Numbered from the stretch's first letter, positions 1 to 12,781 are shown. The stretch: 64,000 nt of DNA from Carex sylvatica (GCA_964058845.1 CAXKVR010000036.1:930001-994000); one strand, 5' to 3'. The notes: generated from the sequence alone by a model not told the origin. Program-made: numbers and translations.

Positions 1-613
1 ATTATAAAGGTTTTAATATTTTGATGGAGGAATTTAGTAACAACGAAATAGTTCGATAACAGCTAAAAATAACTTATATGTTTGAAATTCGACAATAAAT
101 ATAATATATATGAATATGACGATATTTATGGAATATTCACCTTTAATTAACAAATGACATCATGAGATCGATATGCAACTATTCATATTTAACAGCTAGC
201 ATTCGATAAAACAATATCAAATGAAAATTGAACTAATATATATATAATGAAAACAATATGTCTATAATGTTTTCTATTTCTTTGAAGCTGTTTTTGGCAT
301 AAATTGAGAAAATATTGTTAAGGTTGTCAATATATATATATAAGTAATTGCCTGTCAAGGGATCTCCATCCTGTTAATTTTGATATATTATTTTTATTAT
401 AAAACATCGAACTATTTCTTAATTCTATTTTAGTTTATGTGTGTAATATTTGAATCATAAATTTTTGACCTTATTGAATTATTATCAACTAACAAACTTG
501 ATCATGTTACAAGAAGCAACATATATATATGTACACACGATTGATCTTCATAGCTTAATAGTCTAACTATGTCCCTGAACTAATCACAGAAGATCCTGTA
601 ACATCTAGAATTA

Positions 614-614
<1 letters not shown>
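1..614. other. AT-rich intergenic DNA, no gene seen
   Basis: No open reading frame with recognisable protein features and no clear repeat. The stretch is AT-rich with short (TA)n runs, as expected for plant intergenic DNA. Confidence 0.5.
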
Positions 615-662
<48 letters not shown>

Positions 663-667
663 GGGGG
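615..667. repeat. (TG)n microsatellite running into a 22-base G tract
   Basis: About sixteen TG units (615-646) run directly into 22 consecutive G residues (646-667). The reading frame that crosses it is a low-complexity artefact. A compound tract like this should be length-polymorphic and prone to sequencing error. Confidence 0.95.
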
Positions 668-670
668 AGA

Positions 671-861
671 TTATCCTCTGCAGAATTTTTCCGTGCGGAA
701 CCGTGCGGTTCTTTTTATCTGGTCCGTTCATTTTCGATCGGACGGACCATAACAGAGGGGGCTATTTTTTTTAAATCTGATCTGGTCCATTCGATCAAAA
801 TAAACGGACCAGATTAAAAATTCCTCACAGCTCCGCATAAAAAAACTCCGCAGAGGATAGT
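671..861. mobile_element. Small MITE-like element with inverted ends
   Basis: The left end reads TTATCCTCTGCAGAATTTTT, and the reverse complement of the right end (about 836-861) reads CTATCCTCTGCGGAGTTTTT. The roughly 190-bp interior holds repeated 'tggtccgttc/acggacca' motifs and no coding potential. This fits a short non-autonomous DNA transposon. I could not identify a TSD because the left flank is a G tract, so the superfamily is open. Confidence 0.6.
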
Positions 862-1949
862 ATTCCGGGAAAGTGGATGTCTGAAACCTCAAATCTCAAC
901 TACTTTGAAGTTTGAAGCATATATAGGTGTGAGTGTGAGTGTGAGTGTGTGTGACCATGACCATGCATGACTTGGTCCCGGAAGGAAGGACCGCATAATA
1001 ATTCATAAACAGTGAAATGTCATGTATGCATTACCATTTTGTTTTGTGCAATGGGGAAAATAGTACCCACCGGTGCCTTTTTAAAAGATAATTAATTGGT
1101 TTTCTTCTTTTTTTCTCTCTGAATGGAATGATGAGGCTATTATTAGTTATTAGGTGAATAAATATATTGCAACGGATACTATGTTTATTTCACACTTTTA
1201 AGCATACAATATTCTAATTTAAAAATAAAAAATTATAAATACATTATTTAGAATTTCAATTGGACATGTATTAAATTTGAATATTTGGAAGTGGTTTAGA
1301 ATTCTTTCAAACAATTTAAAAAAATTTAGAGTTAATTTTTAATGGATTTTTTATTTAAATTTAACACGTGTATTATCTAAATGATTGAGAACTCCTTCAA
1401 GATTTTAGTTTTAGATTTGAATAAATGTTTTATACTATATCAGATGTATTATAAAAGTTGAATATATAATAATTATATATCCAATTGCAACGTACAACTA
1501 AATTTAAGTCATAATCTCTGTTAAAATAATGGGCATGTTATTTATAATTAAATTATCTCAGACTTGATGTGTCTCCATCATATCATTATTTTGTGTGTCT
1601 CTGACATGTCTTCATTTTTAAAATATTAATAACTCAAAATTTAAAACGTAAACGTCAAAGTAAAATCATTAGATATGATATATGCTATTTTTTCTCTGTG
1701 CTTATTAAAAATTATTACATTTCAATTTTATTTTTATGTGAATCAATAAGTTCAAAAATAAATATTTAGAAATTATTCACATTAGTATATTTGTACAAGC
1801 TCTTGATGATAACCAAAATAAGTTGAAATGCCATAATATTTTACACATGCATAGATAAAATGATGTAGATCATATTTAATGATTTTATTTTGACTTTTAA
1901 GTTGAAAGCATGATGGAGGCACAAAAAATAGAAGCATTGTTGATCCCAA
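862..1949. other. AT-rich intergenic DNA, no gene seen
   Basis: Nothing recognisable apart from a short (GTGTGA)n-like run near 928-952. No credible coding sequence on either strand. Confidence 0.45.
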
Positions 1950-2870
1950 AGGCACTTATATGTCCCTAGTGTGTCTTATAGTTATTCTTAGCAGAAACTA
2001 GAATAACTTGGTTCTGAAGTGTAAACTAAATTAATAAATAATAAAATAAAAGAGTAGAGTTTAGAGACATTTGACACGAGAGTTGTTTATGGAGTTCAGC
2101 ACTAACGTCTACGTCTCTGGAGTCCGCGAAATTCGAGATGGCGCGCCTTTCTTTACCCAATAATAAATGAATACAAGGTGGAACCAGTGAGCCCTTACAA
2201 TCTTTTGAAAAGTCACACGGCCTGAGCACGAAATCGGCTCACGAGCACTAAAGGCTCAAAGAAAATAATCCGAGTAACAAAGGGCTTAAGAATTACTAGG
2301 TGAGCAACAAGGCTCAAGGTAATAGTTGATTTGATCTCGCATGATCACTCTAGGAGTTTTTATATTGCTTGAATAAGCTTGAGATTGATTGTGAGTATTG
2401 AAGTTTGAGTGCACAAGCAATAACAACTTTCTCTAGATCCGAAATTTGAAATATTAAAGTTGGGGGTGGCTAGGATTATTTTCCAAACCTTGGTACTGCT
2501 TTTATTTATAGAGAGCTGATAAAAATGAATTAAGTGGCCCTGACCGTTGCAACGGTACAAGGACCGTTACAACGGTAGGTTAATTCGAACATGTTTGGAT
2601 TTGAGGGAACCATAGCGGTAGATTAAAGTGGACAACGGTGGATTCTGTTGGCAACGGTAGATGACTGTTGCAACGGTTCTCTCAACTATAATCCTCTGGA
2701 ATGCCGACCGTCAAGTGACAGTTCTGATCGATTTAAACCGTCACAGACTCAGTTGAGGATTTATTTATTTCGTTGCAATGGTTCCTGGACTGTTGCAACG
2801 ATAGGCCTCACTTAGGTTATTCTCGAGCTTATTTTATCAATTTTACAAATTAAATATCCTTAATCTTGAG
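1950..2870 (-). mobile_element. Possible degraded LTR-retrotransposon LTR fragment
   Basis: The stretch carries several 'ccgttgcaacggt' palindromic motifs (about 2540-2810). On the minus strand there is a TATA-like sequence (reverse complement of 'tatttatagagagc', about 2509-2522). GC-containing motif clusters of this kind are common in LTRs of plant copia-type elements. I found no partner LTR, TSD, PBS or coding part. It could equally be unrelated intergenic sequence. Confidence 0.3.
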
Positions 2871-3724
2871 ATGATGCTTCTGTTGTTCAATGTCTTGTGT
2901 TTCATGACTACATCCTTGATATTGTATTGCAATTTATTTATTCATCATTGATATGTATTTATTGAATCTTCTGTTATCATGAACCTACATAATGTCTCAA
3001 GAAGTAATAAAACTGTAAAATATAATTTATATATATTTTGCAAATCTAGTCAAATAGACAAATATATTATAGCACAAGCTAACAAGCATTAGAACCCTCC
3101 TCAATTTTTAATTATTTAACACCGTCAAGTGCAAATAAAATTGGATTAGTAATTTGTAAATCACTTGATGGGGACTTACTAATTTTAAAGTTACATTAAA
3201 TTTAATACACAATCTATCTAAACGAATATATCAATTATATACTTTTTATTTCTATTTTTGATAGGTACAGTCGGTACTACATTAGCAATATATCGGTGAA
3301 GGCCACACAACTTTCTTTCATTGGAATGAGATGGTGTCATTATGATTGATATGTGTCAACGAGAGAATTAATTAATGTCTCTATGAGTTGTCGTTTTATT
3401 ACAAAAGTTGATGAGCAATTGAACATCATGATATATACTGTGTATATTAATTATTTAATATATTTGAAAAATAATTTCATCCCATATATATATTTTTTGT
3501 TTTGTTATGAGTAAGAGGCAACCGTGTATATCATAGCTCATTACATTTGTAAAGGCTTTTTAGATAAAATAAATTTAGTGTAAATCCTCACTTGTAGACT
3601 TGTTGTTTTGTTGTTGTTAATTTAAAAAAAATATATATATTAGAATCAAGTCATTCAAATTATTTAATATTAACAAACAAATTCTATCAGATATTAAACC
3701 TATAACCTCCTGATTTGAAAATTA
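2871..3724. other. AT-rich intergenic DNA, no gene seen
   Basis: No coding sequence or repeat is supported. It ends at the 8-bp TSD of the neighbouring hAT element (3725-3732). Confidence 0.45.
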
Positions 3725-4618
3725 TCTTTTGCTAGTGATTTGCTCTCGGGTAGGGGCAAGGCGGGTCGGACATATCCAGGCACGGACATGGGTAGGGATC
3801 GGGCACGGGTATCATGGGTAGATGAGTACCACGGGCCGGACATCACAGGTTTTTTTTAGAAAAACAGTGCCCTGTCCGTCTTATACCCGTGCCCATTGTA
3901 CCCTTGAGGGGCAGGGTGGTCCGGGTAGGGGGCTGGGCGGTCCGGTCCGGCCCGGTCTATTTTTTTTCTGTTTTTCAGTGTTGTACGAATATTATTACGT
4001 GTTTATAATTCGACATTTAAAATCAGAATATTTCAATATCAAATAGTGTATATAAATAAATAAAATTTGTAACTTATATATAAAAATTATTCATGCAAAA
4101 ATTTGTATATTTATTCGGCTAAGTACAAATGTATTTATTTATTTCTTTACACGAGTAATTTTTTATTTTTTTTTACAAATTCTCATTCTAATTATATAGT
4201 TTCATAATTTATTTATATCTCAAAATTTATAGTTTACATTTTAAATTGATAATATATTTTCTAAACGTTCATTTATTTTTAATAGGTTAAATAAAATATA
4301 AATAAGAAAAATAATTAAATCAGAAACTTTAAAACAATAAAATAAAAATAAATTTTTTCTTAAATCAATTACTTTAAAAATAATTATGAATTATTTTAAA
4401 ATAATAGATTAAAAAATAAAAGTTACCCTCCTCCTTTATTCCGGACTTGGAACCGACTATGTAAAATAACATAGGCAGAGTTCTAACTGTTTTTCTTGTT
4501 AGTAATTCTTCTTTAAAATGAATAATTTAAAAACTAATTGAAATATTTAGAAATTTATAATTTAAAAAATAACCATAAATATTAAAAGAGGTTAGAAATT
4601 TATACCGACACTACCAAT

Positions 4619-7189
4619 CTAGTAGTTTGAATTCATATACCATTGTTTGCTCCCTTCGGCACCGTCTGAATCCAAATTAGTCTCGTGCCGGGCCTCAGTA
4701 CCACTTTCTTCAGTGTCGGCTTCAAATGATGATGGTTGTTGAGGGATATGTTGCATGTGCTCTTCAGCAGTAATTCAATCTTTCAAGCACACAAGTCTCT
4801 CAAAAATATGTTCACCCAACTTACTTCGTTTATCGGAGAGGATCCTGTTCGCCAAACTTAAACAACTTTCGGAAGGGATGGTTGATACGGGCACGGCAAA
4901 TACATCGCGGGCCATCATCGCCAGCTTTGGTAAGGCCATTTGATGCCTCCTCCACTAAGCCATGACGTCAAATCCATGTTCATTTTCATTGAGCATCGAT
5001 ATATAGCTCAATAACTCGTTTGTGGATGTGTGCGATTTGCTCTCTGACTAGAAATTTGTTAATAATCCACCACTGCTAGTGCTCCTATGAGTAGAACTAT
5101 TAAAAAATAAAAAAAATTAGTGGACAAATAATGTAGATATTATAAATAATAAAGGTTAAAAATACATGTATATTTATATTCATACCTAGGGGCGGCATGG
5201 GACGAAGTCAGGTTTTGGTTGTTACTCATTCTTGCGTGATATTTGTTAAACATCTCATCAAACTTCGAATTCACGTATGCCTCCACCCCGGTTGAGTCTA
5301 AATGTAAATTCTGTTTGTACCTCTCAACTACTTTGATTGTGTACAACTTCTTGTATACCGGGTTGAGGCAGTTTGCGATAATGGCCAGGAGGGGTACATC
5401 TTCCAAATATTTTAGAAATTTTTATTTCATGGCATCTACGATCAGCGTGAGAGATGTATCGTAGGTTTCAGCTTGTTCCAATTAGCAATACACCTTGGAG
5501 ATGTCATAGAGATATCTCAGCAACTCAAATGATGTCGGTGAGTACGAGCAGGATAGTTGGACGGTTGAAGTAAAAAAGATCCCTAGGAGTTTGCTAAGCC
5601 TTTGCAGTTGCTCTCATTCTTCGTCAATGAGTTTCAATTGCAGTGCCTCGGTGGTGGAGCTTCTCAAAAACTCCCATATGACAGCTTTGTAAGGAAGACA
5701 TCGGTTCAACAACATATATGTTGAATTCCAACGGGTATCTATATCCTAAGGTACCTTCAACTTGCTCAATCTATAGTTGACGCACAATTCAGCAAACTGC
5801 TATTTTCTTTCTTGGTTTGAAACAATGTGGTTGAGGGCATACTTAAATTTAATTATCAATAGTTTTACGGCTTCTGTTTTTAGACCCGCCTTCACGACGA
5901 GGTTAAAAATGTGACAAGCACACTTTTGATGAAACATTTCACCATTCATGATCGGGTTTAGTGACCGTTTAAAAATCTCAATGGAAGTAATGTTGTTACT
6001 AGCATTATCGAAAGATATAGAAAAAACTTTGTTATCCATATTCCTCTTAAGGTTATACTTTTCTAAAACCTCAATAATGGATTTGAAAATTACATTTGCA
6101 GTGTGGAGAAATTCAACACTCGAAAACTTAATATCCTTTTTTGTAATACCCAATGATCATCTATTCAATTCCCGGTAATACAAGAGTACCCAAGGCCATG
6201 TTTAACGACAGTCCATATATCGGAGGTAATTGACACCTTATTATTTTGGTATGCAAATTGAGCTTTAAGGTCATTTTTGGTGGAAGTAAACTGATTTTTT
6301 TATTTCACTAACCATATTTCTATGATGGACCCCTTGTACATTGGTTGAGTTAACACTCGAATGCATAACCAGATAAAACTCGTGCAATCACCCATACTTA
6401 TTGGTTATTCTTTATGGGTAATGTACCAGGCCAATTCACTAAGCATTTTTTATTCATCGAATTTTGAGTTGGTTCTGGTACCATCCGTATTTTTAAGGAA
6501 TTGAATTTGTCTCGGTTCAGGATTTTTACATGGAACCTCACCCTTTCTTTTGTGCATTTCAGCATGTCTCTTAAAGCTAGTCATACCACTAGATTGTTTA
6601 TACTCAAAAATTTTCTTGCAGCCTTTTGCCTTACATTGTGGAAATTGCATAATTTCGGCCTTATCTCTGGTAATCTTATAAAATCTCGCCCACGGTTGAT
6701 TGTATTAGGGAGCAAGTCTTTTAGTCTTCTTTCTGGCTGATTCTTGTGGTATGACACTTGTCGAAGAAGGTACAACTTCTTCTTGAATTTCAGGTTCACC
6801 TGTCGAAGGTGTACATCCTATAAGGGCAGTGTCAGTGAATTGACTCGATGCTACAGAAGAAGAGCCCATGCCATATGTATATAGTGGTGTCGGTTGAAGT
6901 GTTTCTTGTGGAATGAATACGTTTAAATCGTTTGAAGTATAATACTGTGGCGGTGCACTCATTTGTGGGGGTTATTGATAATTTGTTTGGAGCATTAGGT
7001 CCCTTCTTGGATAATTTTGTGGATAATGGTATGGATAATTAGGTGGTTGCATTTGGGAGGAACTAGCAGTATAATTGGGTTGATAATCTTGTGGATAATT
7101 AATGGTGGCATATCGGGGACGGGGCCAAAAAGATCGGTCGAATATCTTTGAATGGTTTCTTCCACTGATTCGCGATTCAGAGTTGTCAT
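4619..7189 (-). pseudogene. hAT transposase pseudogene (BED finger, RNase H-like core, dimerisation domain)
   Basis: The reading frame runs from about 7189 down to 4619 but is broken into pieces (6995-7189, 6705-6962, 6450-6650, 5800-6153, 5140-5406, 4619-4940). A BED-type zinc finger is visible near 6530-6650 (C-x4-C ... H-x4-H, 'SFKRHAEMH'). The RNase H-fold core includes 'FDNASNN' and the 'CACH' motif near 5900-6040. The hAT dimerisation region with 'VPSESCFSLANR' lies near 4810-4900. In-frame TAA stops at 6450-6452 and 5422-5424 also occur in copy 2 (38177-38179 and 37148-37150), so both derive from an already defective ancestor. Other breaks are private frameshifts. The product would have been a cut-and-paste transposase acting in the nucleus; it is certainly not functional now. 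Confidence 0.9.
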
Positions 7190-7229
7190 TTTTTAAACCT
7201 ATTCAAAAAAATATATAAATTACTTAACA

Positions 7230-7990
7230 CATTCAAAAATAATATCTAACCTATTTATTTAACATATTAAAAAACATAAATTTAAAAAATAGAATTTAAA
7301 AAATAGAATTTAAAAATCAAAAATTAAAAAAAAGAAATTAAAACAGAATTTAAAAAACAGAAATTAGAAAACAGAATTTAGAAAATAGAAATTAAAAAAC
7401 AGAAATTAAAAAACAGAAATTAAGAAACAGAAATTAAAAAACAGAAATTAAAAATAAAGAAATAAAAAAAAGAATTAAAATACAGAATTAAAAAAACAGA
7501 AATTAAAAATACAGAAATTAGAAAAACAGAATTAAAAAACAGAATTTAAAAAACAGAAATAAAAAAAAACAGAAATAAAAAACAGAATTTAAAAAACAGA
7601 ATTTAAAAAACAGAATTAATACAACAGAATTTAAAAAACAGAATTAAAAAAAAACAGAATTTAAAAAAATAGAATTAACAAACAGAATTTAAATAACAGA
7701 AATAAAAAAACAGAATATTTAAAACAGAATTTAAAATAAATATAATTACTTCACATATTCAAAAATAAAATCTAACATATTCAAAACAAATATAATTACT
7801 TTACATATTAACAAAAATAATTCTAACACATTTTTTTAACCTATTAAAAATAAATCCAATATTTCAAAAATAAAATCTAACCTATTCAAAACAAATCTAA
7901 TTACTTAACAAATTTAACAAATTTAACAAATTTAACAAATCTAATTACTTAATATTCAATAAATCTAACTTAAACTAAATTTACTCTACA
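7230..7990. repeat. A-rich degenerate tandem array (aaacagaaatta type)
   Basis: Imperfect repeats of 'aaaaaacagaaatt' (about 7260-7740), then 'ttcaaaacaaatataattacttcacatatt'-like units. It lies 5' of the transposase frame, between the first Met codon and the presumed promoter near 8230 (TTTAAATA on the minus strand). The homologous site in copy 2 has expanded to about 3.7 kb. Confidence 0.85.
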
Positions 7991-8389
7991 AAAATAAATT
8001 AATCTAACATGAAATAAATGTAAAATTTAAATTTCGCAGATAAATCTTGCGGGAGGTGCCGAACTTCGTAATTTTGATACCTTCGTAATTCCGTTTGCGT
8101 ATTTGTAGAATGAATTAAATTTACAACTATATTTTTTTTAAACAATAAATCTAAAAATTAAGAATAATAAAATGAGATATTGAGAGAATAAGAGATTGAG
8201 ATAGTGTGAAAATATGGAGAGGAAGAGGGATGTATTTAAAGAAAATGTTGGAGGGGGAATAAAATTTGAAAAAAAAAAAAAACATAATTGGGACGGGTGG
8301 GCCCGGCCGGTCCGGATTGATTTGACCGGTTCGGGCCCGGTTTTAGTTTGAACCGATGGGAGGAGGAAATATTTGAAATAAAAAACGGG

Positions 8390-8867
8390 TACGGGTATAC
8401 GGGTGCGGGCACAGGCACACGGGTTCACGAGCACGTGCACGAGGGTATACGGGTACGGGTAAACAAGTCCGGATATGGTCGAGTTTTTTTTCCAAAAATA
8501 CATGTATTCCCCTATATCTGTTTATCCGTCCTATACCCGGGCTCGGGCACGGGTACCTCGGGTACCCTGGGCATAGGGCACGGGCATGGGCTACCCTAGG
8601 CGGGTAGTGTCAAACCTCTACACGGGTATATGGTACACGGGTATACGAGTGCGGGCACGGGCACGGACATGGACACACGGGTTCACGGGCACAGGCACAG
8701 GGTTATACGGGTATGGTCAGGTTTTTTTTCCGAAAAGACATACCCTGTCCATTTTATACAACTACTCGTGTACTCGCTTGTATCCGAGGCTGAAGCATGA
8801 GCACTCCAAGTAGCGGACACGGACGGTCCGAGCACGGACAGTCTCCCCGGATAGTGTCAATCCACTA
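8390..8867. repeat. Tandemly duplicated hAT right terminus
   Basis: Two related copies of the terminal region lie in tandem: about 8390-8620 and 8621-8867. Both contain 'gggtatacgggtgcgggcac', 'cacgggttcacg' and a poly-T stretch followed by 'ccaaaa/ccgaaa'. The inner copy ends 'gtcaaacctcta' (8609-8620) and the outer one ends 'gtcaatccacta' (8856-8867). Both read inward as a TAG-rGG-TTTG-like terminus, but only the outer one abuts the TSD. Confidence 0.75.
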
Positions 8868-9233
8868 CCTTTTGCCAAAACTAGACCAAAGATATGAATT
8901 AATTCTAATACAAAGATCCGTACTAGATATGAGATATCTAGGAATTTTTTTGATAAACCATAATTAAAAAAATCATTTTCACTAATCCAGCATAATTGCT
9001 TTTTTTTTTTAAAAAAACCACAAGAACCGGAGGAGCCCTCCGGTCCCATTTTTTTTTTTTTTTTTGGACCAGGTGGCTCCTCCGGTCCCAAATTTTTTTT
9101 TTTTTTTTACAGTTTTTTTATATATTTTTTCCGTGCGGCGATTTGTGTAGCATCTCTATTTTTTATATATGTATATATGTATATGTATATGTATATATAT
9201 GTATATATAATATAATATAATATAATATATGCA

Positions 9234-9640
9234 GGGACCGGCTAATTTGCTGCTGGCAGCATTTCTGCCCGAGGTGCTGCCGGCCGTTTTTTTATTTTGT
9301 GATATCCAAACAACAAATCCAAACCGTTAGATGTTTAATCCATATTATAATCTACTTGGAGACCAAATTTTACATTTTTTTGAATTTGTTTACTATTTAT
9401 TAAGCTGGTTTGAAAACTTCTGATTTCAATGCTGCAGAAATTTACTGAAATCAGCAGTTTTCAAACCAGCTTAATAAATAGTAAAAAAATTCAAAAAAAT
9501 ATAAAATTTGATCTCCAAGTAGATTATAATATGAATTAAACATCTAACGGTTTGGATTTGTTGTTTGGACATCACAAAATAAAAAAACGGCCGACAGCAC
9601 CTCGGACAGAAATGCTGCCAGCAGCAAATTAGCCATTCCC
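9234..9640. mobile_element. (TA)n-associated palindromic element, terminus type A, copy 1
   Basis: A near-perfect 407-bp palindrome. The outer part of each arm reads GGGA(C/A)(C/T)GGCTAATTTG followed by 'ctgctggcagca' and 'gaggtgctgc'. The inner part is the common core ('ggagaccaaattttacattttt', 'tttactatttattaag'). The centre contains 'ctgcag'. It is flanked by TATA-rich microsatellite on both sides and has no coding capacity. Confidence 0.85.
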
Positions 9641-9791
9641 AATATATGTATATAAGTATGTAAGTATAAATTATTTTCTTAATTATGATTTATAAAAAAA
9701 ATTCAGAATTATATTATACATATATTACATTATATTATATATACATATATATACATATACATATGTTATATTTTATTATATATACATATAC

Positions 9792-10218
9792 AGAGGTTGG
9801 CTACTATGCTTATATAAGCATATCCCCACATATGCTTATAACTCATTTTTGTACTTTCAATGTCCAAATGGTCGATCTGAACCGTTCATCTTGTTCTCCA
9901 TATTAATATGTGCTTGGAAACTAAATTTTACATTTTTCTGAATTTTTTTACTATTTATTAAGCCACTTTGAAAATCGCTGATCCAACGGTGGCTGCACAA
10001 AACAGTAAAATCAGCAGCCACCGTTGGATTAATAACTTTCAAAGTGGCTTAATAAATAGTAAAAAAATTCAGAAAAATGTAAAATTTAGTTTCCAAGCAC
10101 ATATTAATATGGAGAACAAGATGAACGGTTCAGATCGACGATTTGGACATTGGAAACACAAAAATGAGTTATAAGCATATGTGGGGATATGCTTATATAA
10201 GCATAGTAGCCAACCTCT
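9792..10218. mobile_element. (TA)n-associated palindromic element, terminus type B, copy 1
   Basis: A 427-bp palindrome starting AGAGGTTGGCTACTATGC and ending with its complement. The arm carries 'tgcttatataagcatatcc', itself a small hairpin, then 'aaatggtcgatctgaaccg' and the common core. The unpaired centre is 'cacaaaacagtaaaatca'. It lies in a TA-rich tract of the foldback MULE. The two small reading frames over it are mirror images of each other, as expected from a palindrome, and are not genes. Confidence 0.88.
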
Positions 10219-10487
10219 ACATATACATATATACATACATATACATATATTACATATACATAAAAATAGAGATGCTACACAGATCGCCGCATGAAAATAA
10301 CTGTAAAAAAAAAAAAAAAATTGGGACCGGAGGAGCCACCCGGTCCCAAAAAAAAAAAAAAAAAAAAAAAATGGGACCGGAGGGCTCCTCCGGTTCTTGT
10401 GGTTTTTGAAAAAAAAAAAAACAATCATGCTGGATTACTAAAATTAATTTTTTTAATTATGGTTTATCAAAAAAATTCGATATCTAG

Positions 10488-11955
10488 AGTCCAAGTAATT
10501 TACGGAACAAATTTTAAGGTTCTTTATTATTGGCGACGTCGCTTTTATATAACATTAACATGTCAATGATTAATTTGTACTATGCCTCAGAATTTGTAGT
10601 ACAGAATTTATGACATTAGTACTTTTGTTATATAATGAAACTGATATTCCATTTGTAATCAACCAAATTAAAGTTATACAATGGAATCAGGAGCGGACTC
10701 ACATAGTCCCTGGAGCAGGTGTTTTTTTTTTAATTTTGAGTTTTAGTGGATTTATAGGTCCCGACCGACTTCCTTTTTTTTAAAATTTTTTGTTCTCTCT
10801 GGATGTTTGATTTATAATTCGGATTCAATTTAGAGCTAAAATTGAAATAAATTTGTTGAATTTTGATTGGTAATTAGAATTATAAGTTAGAGTATCAGAA
10901 ATTACAAATTAAAGTATTAGAAAGTATAAGTTAAAAATATTATTTTTTATCGAGTACTTAATTAGTTAATTGATTTAAATCCGATTCGATATTTTTTTGT
11001 CTCTCTTGACAAAAATTCTGAATTTGTCTCTGAATGAAATCCATGAAAACTATAAGAAAGCATGCATCATATCTTAATCAAGGAAACAACATAAAACTTA
11101 CCTAAAATAAACTTATAATTAATTAACGTGTTTATTGATTAGATCATGAATACAACTCGACAAATAAATGGTACAAAGGAATCCCTCCACTTAGAAAGAG
11201 TACCCTCACCAGCGCACTATCACTGTCCCCACCATTAACAACTAATTCACTTTACAGGATATGTAGAAGAGGAGGGGGAAGAATTGAAGTAGTGGGGGTG
11301 GGGCCATGAAAAATAGAATTACATTTATTCGACGGTGACGAGACACGGCCAGGCATCTCAGATATCGGCTGCGGTCGGTCGATATGTGTATGTGTCGTCA
11401 TGGCACATTGTTTTCTCTCCTCCATCTTTGCCCCTCTCCATTAATTATTGTTGCATATCACATCCCTTTTTATTTTATGTGGCGAAAAGAAAAAGGAAAT
11501 ACCAAATTTACAAAGAAGAATTAGAGGCATTGTGGACACAAAGAGATGAAAACAGAAAAAGAATAAAAACAGTATTCTTTTTGTGGTTGAGAATTTTTTT
11601 TTTTTAAATAGCGAATTTTAAGTGTGTTTGGATAGTCAAAGAAACAGTGCAAGAATAGTGATATTTAAAATAGTGTATGAGATAATAAATTTAGTGCAAA
11701 GAAAAAAGTGTTAGTTCGAACAGTGTAAAATTAAAGAGGGCTAATTTGAGCTCTTCGGAATATATAATAGAAATAATATTTAGATTGTATGATTCGAAAT
11801 AGTAATTGTTTGATTGGTTAACCAATAGTCTCTAATTCGAACTATATATTCTGAATAGCAACAGTTGTTTGAATTGCCATCCTAATTCAGAATAATAACA
11901 AGTTAGTGCTATCTGAATGGATCTAAATATATATATATCCAAATTAACAGTATAA
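10488..11955. other. AT-rich intergenic DNA, no gene seen
   Basis: A segment near 10685-11060 ('aggagcggactcacatag ... gaatttgtctctgaatg') resembles transposon debris but I cannot classify it. The small frame at 11335-11607 has no recognisable features. Confidence 0.4.
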
Positions 11956-12187
11956 GGGCCTATTCGGCGGACAGAGGGGAATAGAAATGAGAATGTGATT
12001 GCAAAAATTTTAAATTGATTTTTACTGTTTACGTGGAGAAAAAAAATTCAATCTAAGTGAAAATTTAGAAATGAGAATGTGATTGCAAAAATTTTAAATT
12101 GATTTTTACTATTCACGTGGAGAAAAAAAATTCAATCTAAGTGAAATTTTTTTTTTCCCACATAAATAGTAAAATTCGAACAAGGCC
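11956..12187. mobile_element. hAT-like MITE containing an 84-bp tandem duplication
   Basis: The ends read GGGCCTATTCG on the left and, inverted, TGGCCTTGTTCG on the right, similar to many short hAT-type elements. The interior has two near-identical 84-bp units (11983-12066 and 12067-12150) starting 'agaaatgagaatgtgattg'. A further 'cccacataaatagtaaaattcgaa' stretch mirrors the unit end. I found no convincing TSD. Confidence 0.55.
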
Positions 12188-12758
12188 AAAGAGTTTCACA
12201 TATATTTTACCTCTTTTTACTGAGACAAAAATTAAATTGGCAAAATTGAGACATTAATTGACGAATCTTTTTTTCTCTTTTCCGGTTTCTAAAACTTCTA
12301 AAACAACAATATACTTAGTTTTAAGAGTTTCACAGTTTCACAGTTTTTTTTTATTTTTTTTTATTTTAAACACATGTATACAGCAGTTTAACTGAATTCA
12401 TGCATTCTGAGAATCAAAGTGCATAAAGAATAATTTTATATGTAGCATTTGGTGCCCTACCCTTTTGTGTTTTTGTGTTTGTCTTTATAAAAAAAAAATT
12501 ACAATACTTTCAGCCGTCCCAATTAGAGGTTTGCTAAAACCCAGCCGGACTCAATTCGGACCGGTTCGCCTGTGCTCGGTACTCGGTACTCGGGGTATCC
12601 ATATTTGAGTCCAGGTATAGACGGGTAAATGGGTGCGGGTATTAAACGGACCGGTCACGGTTTTTTGAAAAAAAAAATCCGAGCTAACCCGAACCGGATT
12701 GAACCCGTGCCCGCCCGTTGTACCCATTTTTTTTTTAATTAATTTTTTTTCAAAAAAT

Positions 12759-12781
12759 CCCCCCCCCCCCCCCCCCCCCCC
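12759..12781. repeat. 23-base C tract
   Basis: Twenty-three consecutive C residues within the hAT subterminal region, with a second short C run near 12818-12826. Low complexity; its length may be unreliable. Confidence 0.95.

Larger units (their letters stand above)
3733..8867 (-). mobile_element. hAT transposon, copy 1 (complete but dead)
   Basis: A hAT-superfamily DNA transposon of 5135 bp. The left end starts TAGTGATTTGCT and the right end, read inward, starts TAGTGGATTG. The flanking 8-bp direct repeats TCTTTTGC (3725-3732) and CCTTTTGC (8868-8875) differ at one base, which fits the 8-bp TSD of hAT elements. Both subterminal regions are rich in short 'gggtacggg / ggcacggg' repeats, as is usual for transposase-binding ends. 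The interior carries a broken transposase on the minus strand, an A-rich tandem array 5' of it, and a duplicated right terminus. Copy 2 at 32637 is a close relative. Confidence 0.88.
8942..10478. mobile_element. Foldback Mutator-like element 1 (non-autonomous)
   Basis: A 1537-bp element with long inverted arms (about 8942-9165 and 10260-10478). Both arms begin GAATTTTTTTGATAAACC when read inward. The 9-bp direct repeat GATATCTAG flanks it exactly (8933-8941 and 10479-10487), the TSD length of Mutator-like elements. Inside the arms are poly-T/poly-A runs and GC-rich 'ggaccggaggagcc' blocks. The loop holds only (TA)n and two nested palindromic elements. With no transposase it must have moved in trans. 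Short frames across the arms are artefacts. Confidence 0.9.

Noticed and set aside
614..817. 67-codon frame beginning in the TG/G microsatellite
   Set aside because: It consists of low-complexity Cys/Val and Gly runs followed by MITE sequence. No evidence of coding.
9857..10174. Near-identical small proteins on opposite strands, repeated at 14334-14651 and elsewhere
   Set aside because: They are palindrome artefacts: the two arms encode the same frame in mirror orientation. No start context or domain supports them.
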